This document shows positions 6,326 through 13,950 of a DNA stretch of 24,611 nucleotides, piece after piece (position 1 is the first letter of the stretch; the number at the start of each line of letters is the position of its first letter). Under the pieces are notes generated by a model, which was not told the DNA's origin, made no database searches, and was given only the letters and a program-made list of their open reading frames with translations. Made by a program: the position numbers and the translations under genes. This DNA is from a virus, in the IMG/VR virus record IMGVR_UViG_3300008050_000300, positions 1 to 24,611 of that record; one strand, given 5' to 3'.

Positions 6326-6895
6326 ATGCCCGCCTACTTCACCTCGCGGGTTCGCGTGAAGCGGCTCTTGGGCATCCCGGCAGGGATCACCCGTCACGAC
6401 ACCTACATCGACGATCTCCTCGATGTCGTGGATGTCGAGATGGCGGGGATGATGGGGATCCCCGATGGGTCGATCACGCAGTCGACCTACAACGAGTCCT
6501 TCGACATCACGGACTCGACGACGAACAAGCTCATGCTGAGGCACTGGCCCGTCGCGTCGGTCGCCGCCGTCACCAACGACGGGTCGGCAGTCGCTGCCTC
6601 CGACCGGTACCTCAAGGACCGCATCGGGATGATCGGCTTGACGGACGAGAACTCGTTCTTTACGCGCGGGAATCAGAAGGTGTCGGTGACGTACACCGCC
6701 GGCTTCGACCCGGCGAACGTGCCGGCAGATCTCGCCCACGCGGCATCCGTTCTCGCCGCTGCACACTTCAACTCGTCCCGCCACGCCGGCTTGTCGGAAG
6801 AACGGACCGGCGGCTACGCCTACTTCCGACGCGAAGGACTCCCCGCCGAGGTGAAACGAGTCGTTGGTCGATGGTCGCGACTCTTCGTGAGGTAG
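6326..6895 (+). CDS. Head-tail connector / adaptor protein
   Basis: This 189-residue protein begins directly after the stop codon of the previous gene. Its pattern fits the gp6/gp15-like adaptor family that forms a ring under the portal. It has an N-terminal helical part (RVKRLLGIPAGITRHDTYID, with an Asp-rich helix DDLLDVVDVEMAGMM) and a central beta part with TYTAGFDPANVPADL, a phrase very common in these adaptors. The final segment is helical (LAHAASVLAAAHFNSSR). There is no separate Shine-Dalgarno sequence, so translation is probably coupled. The sugar module begins three bases after its stop. Confidence 0.8.
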   Translation: MPAYFTSRVRVKRLLGIPAGITRHDTYIDDLLDVVDVEMAGMMGIPDGSITQSTYNESFDITDSTTNKLMLRHWPVASVAAVTNDGSAVAASDRYLKDRIGMIGLTDENSFFTRGNQKVSVTYTAGFDPANVPADLAHAASVLAAAHFNSSRHAGLSEERTGGYAYFRREGLPAEVKRVVGRWSRLFVR

Positions 6896-6898
6896 TTC

Positions 6899-7993
6899 AT
6901 GCCCTGGTTGATGGAATACCCCTGGCTCCCGTCCCACGGGCGGCGCTTGAAGATCAACACCCCCCTGGAGACGGTCCGGCCGATTCGGGAAGGCCGGGCT
7001 TGGCGGGCCGTCGTCGCGCGATCGAACACGAAGGTTGTGCTGGAGCGGCAGGGGTGGTCGGTCGTCGAGTGGATCAAGAAGGAGGTCACGGCTTCCGTCC
7101 CGGTCATGGCCCCGGAAGGGGTCTTCCCTCCCGAATGGGCAAAGGCGGTCTTCGACTCGGCCGGTGAGCCAGAGCCGATGGACCTCCACAACGCGCTGAA
7201 GGTCACCCGGAACCCGCTCCCCGATCTGAACCTCGCCGTCTTACGGCGCGGCATCGCTGGCACCGAACAAGCTCGCATCGCCGTCGTGATGGTCGTCTCG
7301 TCGTGGGAGGACACGGAGATCGAGGCGGTCGAGATGGCGTTGGACGCCTGCTCCAGACTCGGCGCGGGCGCGCACGTCGTTCTTGTGCAGAACAACCCGG
7401 AGTTCCACGCGGCCACGAAGGCATGGAAGCCGCTTGGCAAGCATCGCGCCCGGTTCCGTCGGGCCTACTCCGAGAACAAGGGCTTCGCTGCCGCGTGCAA
7501 CCTCGGCGCGAAGAAGGCTCGGGACGAGATCGACTGGCTCCTGTTCACGCAGTCGGACTGCACGTGGGGGGCGCTCCAAGTGATCGAGGCGGTCGAGTTG
7601 TCGACCGCACTGTGGGGCGTGGAAGGCGAGTACCCGATTGTCGGCCCTTCGGGCGGCACCGTCGATCCTTCTTGCCCGTGGACGTTGACCGAGGTCGGCC
7701 GAAACATCGGTGAAGTCGAAAACGAGGTGAAGCCGGTCGATTTCGTCGCCGGGTACTGGTTCCTCGTTCGGGCCGACTACTTCGACATCACGAACATGGA
7801 TGACGGCTTCCCCCTCTTCTACGAGGACCCCGACTTCTGCCTTCGGATGGCGTTCGTCCATGGCGTGCGGTCGATCGTGTGGCCGTCGATGAAAGTCAGC
7901 CACGAGCGCGGGAGCACGATGGCCCGTCTCGGCGTGAAGAAGAGTGCGATTCGCGACCTCTCGGTGCGACGCTTCGCGGCAAGGTGGCGATGA
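6899..7993 (+). CDS. GT2-type glycosyltransferase with extra N-terminal domain
   Basis: This 364-residue protein starts at ATG 6899, eight bases after GAGG. Residues about 125-345 match a GT-A fold family 2 transferase of the rhamnosyltransferase-like kind: IAVVMVVSSWEDT as the first strand, NKGFAAACNLGAKKA at 193, and FTQSDCTW at 216-223 in the place of the DXD metal motif. VAGYWFLVRADYF and FYEDPDFCLRM (Glu309-Asp310) follow, with SHERGST at the end. The metal motif is QSD rather than DXD, still common in this group. The first 120 residues are not part of the fold: a small domain (REGRAWRAVVARS, VLERQGWSVVEW) and a linker, which might bind the acceptor or the virion. Its placement right after the connector suggests transfer of sugar to virion proteins. 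Donor and acceptor are unknown. Confidence 0.82.
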   Translation: MPWLMEYPWLPSHGRRLKINTPLETVRPIREGRAWRAVVARSNTKVVLERQGWSVVEWIKKEVTASVPVMAPEGVFPPEWAKAVFDSAGEPEPMDLHNALKVTRNPLPDLNLAVLRRGIAGTEQARIAVVMVVSSWEDTEIEAVEMALDACSRLGAGAHVVLVQNNPEFHAATKAWKPLGKHRARFRRAYSENKGFAAACNLGAKKARDEIDWLLFTQSDCTWGALQVIEAVELSTALWGVEGEYPIVGPSGGTVDPSCPWTLTEVGRNIGEVENEVKPVDFVAGYWFLVRADYFDITNMDDGFPLFYEDPDFCLRMAFVHGVRSIVWPSMKVSHERGSTMARLGVKKSAIRDLSVRRFAARWR

Positions 7994-8946
7994 AGGCGCT
8001 GGTGACCGGGGGGGCTGGGTTCATTGGTCAGCACCTCTGTCGTCGACTCATCGCGGAAGCGAATGATGTCGTCGTGTTCGACGCGCTGACCCGTGCGGCG
8101 ACGGGGAAGCAACTTCTTCTCGATGCAGGGATCCCGATCGTGACTGGCGGGGTCGAGATGCCAGAGTCAGTGTTCAGCACTCTCGCCTTCCACAAGCCGG
8201 ACATCGTCTTTCACCTCGCGGCCGAGTCCCACGTCGACGCTTCCCTCGTGGACCCGAAGTCGGCGATCCTCACGAACGCCGTGGGTACACAGGTCGTCGC
8301 CAGCGCGTGCACGAAGTTCGATATTCCGCTCGTCTACTGCTCGACCGATGAGGTCTACGGCGACCTTTACGGCACCAGATGGGCGGCGGGAGGGGCTAAG
8401 GAGGGCGAGACGCCGTTGCGTCCCTCGTCGCCCTACTCGGCCGGAAAGGCTGGTGGAGAGTTTGTCGTCCACGCGATGGCTCGGTCCTTCGGGCTCCGCG
8501 CGATGATCACCAGGGGGAGCAACGCTTACGGTCCAGGTCAGCTTTCTGAGAAGCTGGTGCCCATCGTGTCGGCGTGTGCCACCGACGATCGTCCAGTCCC
8601 GGTTCATGGCGACGGCGAGCAAATCCGCCAATGGATCCACGTCGCGGAGTTCGCCGAGGCACTCTCGCTCGCCGGGAAGCGAGCGCTCACCCTCCCGCAC
8701 GGACAGACCGAGACGTGGAACATCGCTGGTCCGGAGCGCATGTCAGTCAACGAGGTGGTCCGGCTGTTCGGCGCTGTTGCCGAGCATGGCCCAGATCGGC
8801 CCGGCCAGGACCGGCTGTACGCAATCTCCGGGGAGAAGATGGCCGCCGTCGGCTTCATGCCGATCCAGCGATTGGCCTACCACGCGGACTTCTTGAAGCG
8901 GCACTACATGAATTACGAGATCGAGGCAACGGCATGGGCCGAGTGA
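7990..8946 (+). CDS. NDP-sugar 4,6-dehydratase / epimerase (RmlB-like)
   Basis: This 318-residue short-chain dehydrogenase-type enzyme overlaps the previous gene by 4 bases (ATGA); the start at 7990 is chosen because the nucleotide-binding loop then lies at residues 7-13 (GGAGFIG). FHLAAESHVD at about 74-83 is typical of RmlB. The active-site triple Thr119-Asp120-Glu121 (STDEVYGD) and the Tyr149/Lys153 pair (SPYSAGKAGGE) are all present, as is DGEQIRQWIHV for substrate binding. These point to NAD-dependent conversion of an NDP-hexose (probably dTDP-glucose) to the 4-keto-6-deoxy sugar. No RmlA, RmlC or RmlD is encoded nearby, so the host presumably supplies the activated sugar and later steps. 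Other NDP-sugar epimerases share much of this pattern, so the exact reaction is an inference. Confidence 0.82.
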   Translation: MKALVTGGAGFIGQHLCRRLIAEANDVVVFDALTRAATGKQLLLDAGIPIVTGGVEMPESVFSTLAFHKPDIVFHLAAESHVDASLVDPKSAILTNAVGTQVVASACTKFDIPLVYCSTDEVYGDLYGTRWAAGGAKEGETPLRPSSPYSAGKAGGEFVVHAMARSFGLRAMITRGSNAYGPGQLSEKLVPIVSACATDDRPVPVHGDGEQIRQWIHVAEFAEALSLAGKRALTLPHGQTETWNIAGPERMSVNEVVRLFGAVAEHGPDRPGQDRLYAISGEKMAAVGFMPIQRLAYHADFLKRHYMNYEIEATAWAE

Positions 8947-9692
8947 AGCACCCGAGCGGGATCGCGTGGACGTCGACGAAGTCGGAACCCACTCCGAAGT
9001 GGGACTGGCCCGGCTACCTCGCGCACGAAGCGATCCCCGAAGAGGAAGCCGAGGCGATCGCGAGCATTCACGAAGTCATCGACCTCACCGGGCTCGTCGT
9101 TCTCGACCTTGGGTGCGGACGCGGCGCGTGTCTGAACGCAGCGAAGGACTACGGCGTCCGCAAGGTGATCGGGGTGGACCAGTCACCCTACGCTCTCGAT
9201 GCCGCGAAGCGGCTTCTGGACCGAAGCGATCTGCCCTACGTGCTGTGTGAGGACGAAGCGACCAAGGTCGGGCTCCCCGATGCGTGCGCGGACATCGTCT
9301 GGTCCCACGGCGTCGTCGAGCATTTCAAGAAGTCCGAGTTGGAGCCGTACTTCGCCGAGGCGATTCGCCTTGCCGGACGCTACGTCGCCTTCTCCGCGCC
9401 CAACCCGGACTCCGGGGTCTACCGCGAGTTCCGGCAGATGCGTCTCCAAGAAGGGACTTGGAAGTGGGGCTACGAGGAGCCGCTGTCTTCCTACGCAACC
9501 TACCTTCGGAAGGCCGGCTGCTCCGTCATCATCGACGCGCCGATCTGCAAGGGCGCGCACTACGGCTACTTCAAGCAGCTTCCGGAGGAGCGTCAGCGCC
9601 ACTGGCGCAGCCGGATCGTTGCCGGCGATGAGCCGGGCATCTACACGCTGGTCGTCGCTGTCGTTCCGGACTCGTTCGGGGGCGAGGAGTAG
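8934..9692 (+). CDS. SAM-dependent methyltransferase, probable sugar O-methyltransferase
   Basis: This 252-residue class I methyltransferase overlaps the dehydratase gene by 13 bases. ATG 8934 is preferred because GAGG lies seven bases upstream; GTG 8943 in the same frame would give a 4-base overlap and is an alternative. Motif I is LDLGCGRG at 57-64, the acidic SAM-ribose residue is Asp82 in VIGVDQSPYAL, and motif IV is ADIVWSHGVVEHF. The C-terminal half differs from UbiE-type enzymes and may bind the acceptor. Because it lies in one operon with a glycosyltransferase and a sugar dehydratase, O-methylation of the sugar made by this module is the most likely role. Its 3' end overlaps the convergent gene 9641-9844 by 52 bases. 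Confidence 0.8.
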   Translation: MGRVKHPSGIAWTSTKSEPTPKWDWPGYLAHEAIPEEEAEAIASIHEVIDLTGLVVLDLGCGRGACLNAAKDYGVRKVIGVDQSPYALDAAKRLLDRSDLPYVLCEDEATKVGLPDACADIVWSHGVVEHFKKSELEPYFAEAIRLAGRYVAFSAPNPDSGVYREFRQMRLQEGTWKWGYEEPLSSYATYLRKAGCSVIIDAPICKGAHYGYFKQLPEERQRHWRSRIVAGDEPGIYTLVVAVVPDSFGGEE

Positions 9693-9844
9693 TCGAACTC
9701 CCAGAATGGGAGGACCGTCACTTCGCCGGAATCGTGCTGCAGGACGAGGTCGTCGCCCTTGACCTCGATGACGGTGTAGACCGTCGCGGCGGGATCCATC
9801 CGGTCGACAACCGTGTCGCCGATCTTAAACAGGTTGGCAGCCAT
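9641..9844 (-). CDS. Small SH3-like protein, unknown function
   Basis: This 67-residue leftward gene starts at ATG 9844 with GGGAGG upstream and follows the Cys-rich gene by three bases. Residues about 5-52 read as a small beta-barrel: FKIGDTVVDRMDPAATVYTV, then IEVKGDDLVLQHDSGEV and TVLPFWEFD, a pattern like KOW or SH3 folds. The last 15 residues are disordered and overlap the convergent methyltransferase gene. Together with its partner it forms a leftward island inside rightward late genes, with its own promoter-like box. Function unknown. Confidence 0.65.
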   Translation of the reverse strand: MAANLFKIGDTVVDRMDPAATVYTVIEVKGDDLVLQHDSGEVTVLPFWEFDYSSPPNESGTTATTSV

Positions 9845-9847
9845 CAG

Positions 9848-10081
9848 CTACGGCCTCCCGATCTTCTCGCCGCCACACGGACAGCAGGGGTCAGAGCAGT
9901 TGCATTCGTCGCTTCGACTGCCGTAGACCGTTTGGGCGTAGAACGCTGTCTCAGCGTCAAGGTCTTCGTCGGTCGGGCAGATGCAGACGTACTCGTCGCA
10001 GCAGGGGCTTCGTCGGAACCAGTCCTGTTCAAGTTCCAAGCAGGGCGACATGCATTGACAGCGCGGGGCGCGGCAGTCCAT
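9848..10081 (-). CDS. Small Cys-rich protein, probable metal binder
   Basis: This 77-residue leftward gene contains 13 Cys residues in clusters (CRAPRCQCMSPC near the N-terminus, CCDEYVCIC in the middle, CNCSDPCCPCGG near the C-terminus). A folded protein with several zinc sites is likely. ATG 10081 is chosen because GAAGGAG lies seven bases upstream; a TTG seven codons earlier lacks such a signal. It is the first gene after the leftward box at 10106-10125. I do not recognise a family; it could be a host-takeover protein or a DNA- or RNA-binding zinc protein. Confidence 0.65.
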   Translation of the reverse strand: MDCRAPRCQCMSPCLELEQDWFRRSPCCDEYVCICPTDEDLDAETAFYAQTVYGSRSDECNCSDPCCPCGGEKIGRP

Positions 10082-10105
10082 CGGGTTCTCCTTCGTTTCC
10101 AACCG

Positions 10106-10125
10106 AATAATACCCCGTCCGTTAC
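10106..10125 (-). promoter_or_regulatory. Leftward promoter-like box, copy 2 (GTAACGGACGGGGTATTATT)
   Basis: This is identical in 19 of 20 bases to the box at 2992-3011 and holds the same position, 24 bases upstream of a leftward start codon. TATTAT at 10112-10107 is the presumed -10. It lies back to back with the rightward promoter at 10143-10171, so the region is a divergent promoter. Confidence 0.6.
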
Positions 10126-10142
10126 TGGTTCCTACCCCACGG

Positions 10143-10194
10143 TTGACTTTTCCTCGGTGTCGGCCTACAACGCCTCCAGACGCCCACGAGGTGC
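10143..10194 (+). promoter_or_regulatory. Late promoter with conserved leader, copy 1
   Basis: TTGACT at 10143-10148 and TACAAC at 10166-10171 are spaced by exactly 17 bases. Five bases further lies CAGACGCCC (10177-10185), then GAGGTGC (10188-10194), which supplies the ribosome-binding site for GTG 10197. The same layout occurs at 14672-14724 and 15320-15373. The expected transcription start falls in or next to CAGACG. Confidence 0.75.
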
Positions 10195-10196
10195 AT

Positions 10197-13058
10197 GTGA
10201 GTACAGCTACCGGAGCCGACTCTTCGGCTTTCCTTCACGACGACGAGAACGACTACCTCGTCATCATCCCCACCGTCGGCGTGCCCGAAGTTGTGGTCCC
10301 CTGCGTGGATCGGCTCTTTCGCGTCTCTGCCGGACTTCGGGTCAAGGTCGTCGTCGTCGTCAACCCCGACCCCGGCAACCCCCGGAGCGCGGAAGCGGTC
10401 GAGCGGCTGGAGAAGCTGACGCCCCCCGACGGCGCGTCCCTGATCGTCGAGACGTTCGACGCCCCCCTCGGCTTCGCCCGCGCCGTCAACGAGGGCTTCC
10501 GGGTCGCGTGTGAGGTGGGCGTTCCGGAGACGACCGTTGTCCTCAACGACGACGCGCTCGTCACGATGGGGTGGCTCCAGGGACTCCGAACCGCAATGAA
10601 GACGCAGTTCGTCCGGTTTTGGGGCGACATCCCCGACGAGCAGGGCCAGCGGATCGCTCGCCCCGTCTCCGGGTACGGCACGGTGGGCATCGTCGGTCCT
10701 ATGAGCAACAACGTCGCCGGGTCGCAGAAGGTGTCCGGGGCCGTCCCGAAGTCCGACAGCCAGTTGGACGCCTTCGCGTACTCGTTCCGAGCGAACCGGA
10801 TGGGCGGCGTTCTGACGACGAGCTTTGTGTCCGGCTTCTGCATGGCGTTCTCTCGTGATTGCGTCGAAGCGGTCGGCTGGCACATCCCCGTGCCGGGCGA
10901 GAGCCGGCTCTCTACGACCTTCCGGCCCACCCTCTTCGACGAGGTCTTCGGGGTGGGTGGCTACGAGGACAACGACATCTGCGCCCGCGCAGAGCGAGCC
11001 GGGTTCCGGTGCGCGATCGCGGAGGACGTCTACGTTCACCACCTCGGCCATCAGACCCTCGATCGTGCCTTCCCCGAGGCCCAGCGCGGCCTCGCCAACG
11101 TGCTCACGTACTACGAGAAGTGGGCCGACGAAGTGCGCGGAGACAAGCTCGTCGCCGTGTTCCGCGTGAAGTTGTCGACGGGGAACGACCTCCACCTCTG
11201 GCGCGCCGCGTTCCTCAAGGCGGCTACCGTCGTCGACGGCATCTGCGTTCTCTTGACCGGGAACCCGCTGGAGATGCAGCAATCTCCGGACTGGGAGATG
11301 TCGATGCGGACGTTCCCCCCGCACGACATGGAGATGCTGAAGAAGTGCAGCAACTCGACTCCGGAGGAGTGCGCGACGGCGGTCCGCAACTGGATCGCCC
11401 TCCAGGCACGAGGGCTTTGGCACGACGGACCAGACAACGCCCTCGGCGTGAAGGTCGGCGTGTGGGAAGGCGAGTTCAACGAGCGGGACGAGAGGAATGC
11501 TTCGGTCATCATGGCCGAGCAGATGGGAGCCGACTGGATCATCTCGATCGACCACGACGAGGTGATCGAGGACCGGATCACCCGCCGCCACTTCGACCGC
11601 CTGATGAACCACCCGGACCCGCTCGTCGACTCCTGGGACTTCTCGTGGCTCACCCATTGGGACGGGAAGCGGCTCATCCGGACCGATCCCCCGTGGGCCG
11701 ATGGTCGACGCTACCGGTTCTCGATGCGAGGCTTCCGGATGTGGCGGGTGAACAAGATCGCCCCCCGGAGGATCGCCCTCGGGAACGAGAAGGGCCTTCA
11801 TTGCGGCAACTGCCCCGACTACAGCATCGCGGCGAAGCGCGTGTCCGGGGTCCGGTTCCGACACTTCGGCTACGCCCGCCAGATCGATCGTGCCCGTAAG
11901 ACGGCGTGGTATCGGGCGATCGACCCTTCCGGGTCCGAGTCCCTCACGGGGTCGTCCAACTACGGGCACCACGAGCACGAGGAAGGGATGAGCTTGTCCC
12001 CGTACCGTTCGGACAACGGGATCGGGCTCACCATGCTGGTCTACGAGAAGGAGCACCTTTCGGACCTCGCCCGCCACCTCGACTTGATGTACGGGCTCGT
12101 CGACCGCATCGTCCTCGTCTGGACCGGCGAGGAGATGTTCGACGAGGAGAGCGAGTGGGCACGGCTCGGTGACCTCTTCGGTGCCGAGTGGATCCACCAG
12201 CCGCTCAACCTCGACTACGCGACGGCCCGGAACGCCGGGGTGAAGCGACTCCGCGAGTTCAACAACGAGGGGCTCTCGTGGGCGATCACGTTCGACCCCG
12301 ACGAGCAGTTCTCGGAGCCCTTCGGCGACATGGTCGCGATCCGTCGGATGGCGGAACGGACTGACTCATGGGGCTGGCTTTTCGAATTCGCCAACCACCG
12401 TGTCGACAGCGACGGGCAACTGGTCGCCACCCCGTCGTGGACCCCCCGGATGTTCTGGCTCGATCCTTGGAACATCATGGAGTACAACGGCCGCGTCCAC
12501 GAAGGCTTCGACGACTCGCTCGCGCAAGTTCACGACCGAGGCGAGCACCCTCAGCTTGGCTGGGCTCCCTTCCGGATGCACAACCGGGGAACGGCCGGCG
12601 ACGACGACAAGACCGAGGACAAGCTGGAGCGGTACACGACCCTTCTGCTGAAAGAGTTGGAGGACCGACCCGACCGGTCCGGCCCGTGGGTGTCTCTCGG
12701 AGTCCAGTTGCTCAACGACGGCGACGAGACGGGCGGGCTCCAATGCCTCAACAACGCCTGCCGGCTCGCAGTCCACGAGAACAGCTACCTCGCGTTCAAG
12801 GAGCTTGCGGTCTTCCACCTCCACATGGCGATGGGGCTGATGGCGGAAGCGCAGTCCCGCACGGCGCGGTCCCATCCCGAGCACCAGTCCCTCGGGACGA
12901 TCTTGGGGCTGCTGGAGGAGCACGCGCCGAAGCGGATCTTGTCGGGCTCTGCTCGGACGGGCTCTCCGGTCCAGCGGGTCAAGGAGATTCCTCAGTTGAC
13001 CGACGAACACATCGAGTCCGCACGGGCGCGTCGCCGTCGGGGTAAGATGCCGTCGTGA
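10197..13058 (+). CDS. Large glycosyltransferase with three tandem GT-A domains and TPR-like tail
   Basis: This is a 953-residue protein from GTG 10197, set two bases after GAGGTGC; the frame opens earlier, but those codons are the promoter. Domain 1 (about 15-290) is a GT2 transferase: LVIIPTVGVPEVVV, LGFARAVNEGF, VVLNDDAL at about 115-122 (DXD-like), GGYEDNDICARAERAG at about 255-270, and VYVHHLGHQTL. Domain 2 (about 315-575) looks like another GT-A unit with ADWIISIDHDEVIED near 451. Domain 3 (about 600-800) is of WaaE/SunS type: LTMLVYEKEHL, LDYATARNAGVKRL near 672 and WAITFDPDEQFS near 699. Residues about 828-930 look like TPR helices (GPWVSLGVQLLNDGDETGG), as often follow SunS-type transferases. 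Together they could add successive sugars to one acceptor. It overlaps the next tail gene by 4 bases (GTGA), placing it in the tail operon and pointing to a virion substrate. Domain 2 is the least certain. Confidence 0.8.
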   Translation: MSTATGADSSAFLHDDENDYLVIIPTVGVPEVVVPCVDRLFRVSAGLRVKVVVVVNPDPGNPRSAEAVERLEKLTPPDGASLIVETFDAPLGFARAVNEGFRVACEVGVPETTVVLNDDALVTMGWLQGLRTAMKTQFVRFWGDIPDEQGQRIARPVSGYGTVGIVGPMSNNVAGSQKVSGAVPKSDSQLDAFAYSFRANRMGGVLTTSFVSGFCMAFSRDCVEAVGWHIPVPGESRLSTTFRPTLFDEVFGVGGYEDNDICARAERAGFRCAIAEDVYVHHLGHQTLDRAFPEAQRGLANVLTYYEKWADEVRGDKLVAVFRVKLSTGNDLHLWRAAFLKAATVVDGICVLLTGNPLEMQQSPDWEMSMRTFPPHDMEMLKKCSNSTPEECATAVRNWIALQARGLWHDGPDNALGVKVGVWEGEFNERDERNASVIMAEQMGADWIISIDHDEVIEDRITRRHFDRLMNHPDPLVDSWDFSWLTHWDGKRLIRTDPPWADGRRYRFSMRGFRMWRVNKIAPRRIALGNEKGLHCGNCPDYSIAAKRVSGVRFRHFGYARQIDRARKTAWYRAIDPSGSESLTGSSNYGHHEHEEGMSLSPYRSDNGIGLTMLVYEKEHLSDLARHLDLMYGLVDRIVLVWTGEEMFDEESEWARLGDLFGAEWIHQPLNLDYATARNAGVKRLREFNNEGLSWAITFDPDEQFSEPFGDMVAIRRMAERTDSWGWLFEFANHRVDSDGQLVATPSWTPRMFWLDPWNIMEYNGRVHEGFDDSLAQVHDRGEHPQLGWAPFRMHNRGTAGDDDKTEDKLERYTTLLLKELEDRPDRSGPWVSLGVQLLNDGDETGGLQCLNNACRLAVHENSYLAFKELAVFHLHMAMGLMAEAQSRTARSHPEHQSLGTILGLLEEHAPKRILSGSARTGSPVQRVKEIPQLTDEHIESARARRRRGKMPS

Positions 13059-13531
13059 TCCGCGTAGACGCCGCCAGCCTCCAGCGCGTAGTCGGGAACA
13101 TCGCCGACTTCCGCACCCGAAGGGGCCGCAAGTTGCTCCAGGCTGCTGCTGACGCTGCCGGACAGGTGGCCTACGCGGAGGTCGCGGCGAACATCCGGCT
13201 GACCGACTACTCGCTCTCCGACCTCCGGAACATGGATCACCCCTACGCTCGACGACACGGGCGGGTCCGCATCCATTCGTCCCGGCCTTACGTCGTCCAC
13301 ACCCGTACCGGACGGCTTGCCGCTTCGTTGCGTGGGCAGTCGACGACTTCCGGACGGTGGCCCGGCTTCCGGGTCGGGTTCGATACCTCGATCGCGCCCC
13401 ACGCCGAAGCCGTCGTGCGCGGCACCTTCCGGATGCTGCCGCGTGACGTGATCGCTGGAACGCTCGGTGACAAGCGGGTCAGGAAGATGATGATGGAGGC
13501 CGCTGCCGACGCGGCACGCGCGGAGTTGTAG
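13055..13531 (+). CDS. HK97 gp10-like head-tail joining / tail completion protein
   Basis: This 158-residue protein starts at GTG 13055, overlapping the glycosyltransferase stop. The pattern fits the HK97 gp10-like family: an N-terminal amphipathic helix (RVDAASLQRVVGNIADFRTR), a long helix of Ala residues, then a beta segment after YVVHTRTGRLAASLRG and a conserved APHAEAVVRGTFRMLPRDV near the C-terminus. In these proteins the APYA-VV-GT and RP phrases are typical. It sits just before the tail terminator gene, as in many siphoviruses, and should help seal or join the neck. Confidence 0.75.
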   Translation: MIRVDAASLQRVVGNIADFRTRRGRKLLQAAADAAGQVAYAEVAANIRLTDYSLSDLRNMDHPYARRHGRVRIHSSRPYVVHTRTGRLAASLRGQSTTSGRWPGFRVGFDTSIAPHAEAVVRGTFRMLPRDVIAGTLGDKRVRKMMMEAAADAARAEL

Positions 13532-13950
13532 TGGCTGTCAACGTCGCCCCGATCATGCAGTTGGTGAACCGCCAACTGATCAACGACACCGCGCTCGCCG
13601 CCGAGATCTCCGGCCGCGTCTTCGGCGGTCACGCGGAAGCCAACGACCAGACGATGTGGCCTCGGCCTTACGTCGTGGTCGAGTTCCGCCGGGCTCGGAC
13701 GAGCCCAGCCAACGTGTACCAAGAGCTGGTGCTGGAGCTTTGGGTCTTCTCGGATCAGTCGGCCGCGCAGGCATTCGCCATCTACGACCTCGCCAGGGCG
13801 GCGCTCTACCGAGTCTCGCTCTCACACGCGGACATCGACGCCGTGGCGGTTTGCCGGGATACGAGCGGACCGCACATGGGCTGGAACGAACAATCTCGCT
13901 GCCACGTCGCCCGAGGCTTGTGGCTGTGTCAGGCAGGAGGAGGGGCATGA
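13531..13950 (+). CDS. Tail terminator-like protein
   Basis: This 139-residue protein starts at GTG 13531, which shares one base with the preceding TAG stop, and has GGAG six bases upstream. Small size, an N-terminal helix (PIMQLVNRQLINDTALAAEI), a beta core (RPYVVVEFRRA then LVLELWVFSDQ) and a second helix (AAQAFAIYDLARAALY) fit tail terminator proteins (gpU and DUF3168-like groups), which cap the tail tube at its correct length. Position between the gp10-like protein and the major tail protein agrees. Two small zinc-ribbon genes are inserted between it and the major tail gene. Confidence 0.7.
   Translation: MAVNVAPIMQLVNRQLINDTALAAEISGRVFGGHAEANDQTMWPRPYVVVEFRRARTSPANVYQELVLELWVFSDQSAAQAFAIYDLARAALYRVSLSHADIDAVAVCRDTSGPHMGWNEQSRCHVARGLWLCQAGGGA

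Noticed and set aside
5741-7189. 482-codon open frame on the minus strand
   Set aside because: It spans the terminator, three rightward genes and their start sites; no plausible domain.
10122-12197. 691-codon open frame on the minus strand
   Set aside because: Antisense to the three-domain glycosyltransferase; the low-complexity Glu/Val/Arg/Asp composition marks a shadow frame.
13043-13048. TAAGAT as a -10 before the gp10-like gene
   Set aside because: No -35 at 16-18 bases, no leader motif, and the gene is translationally coupled to the upstream gene.
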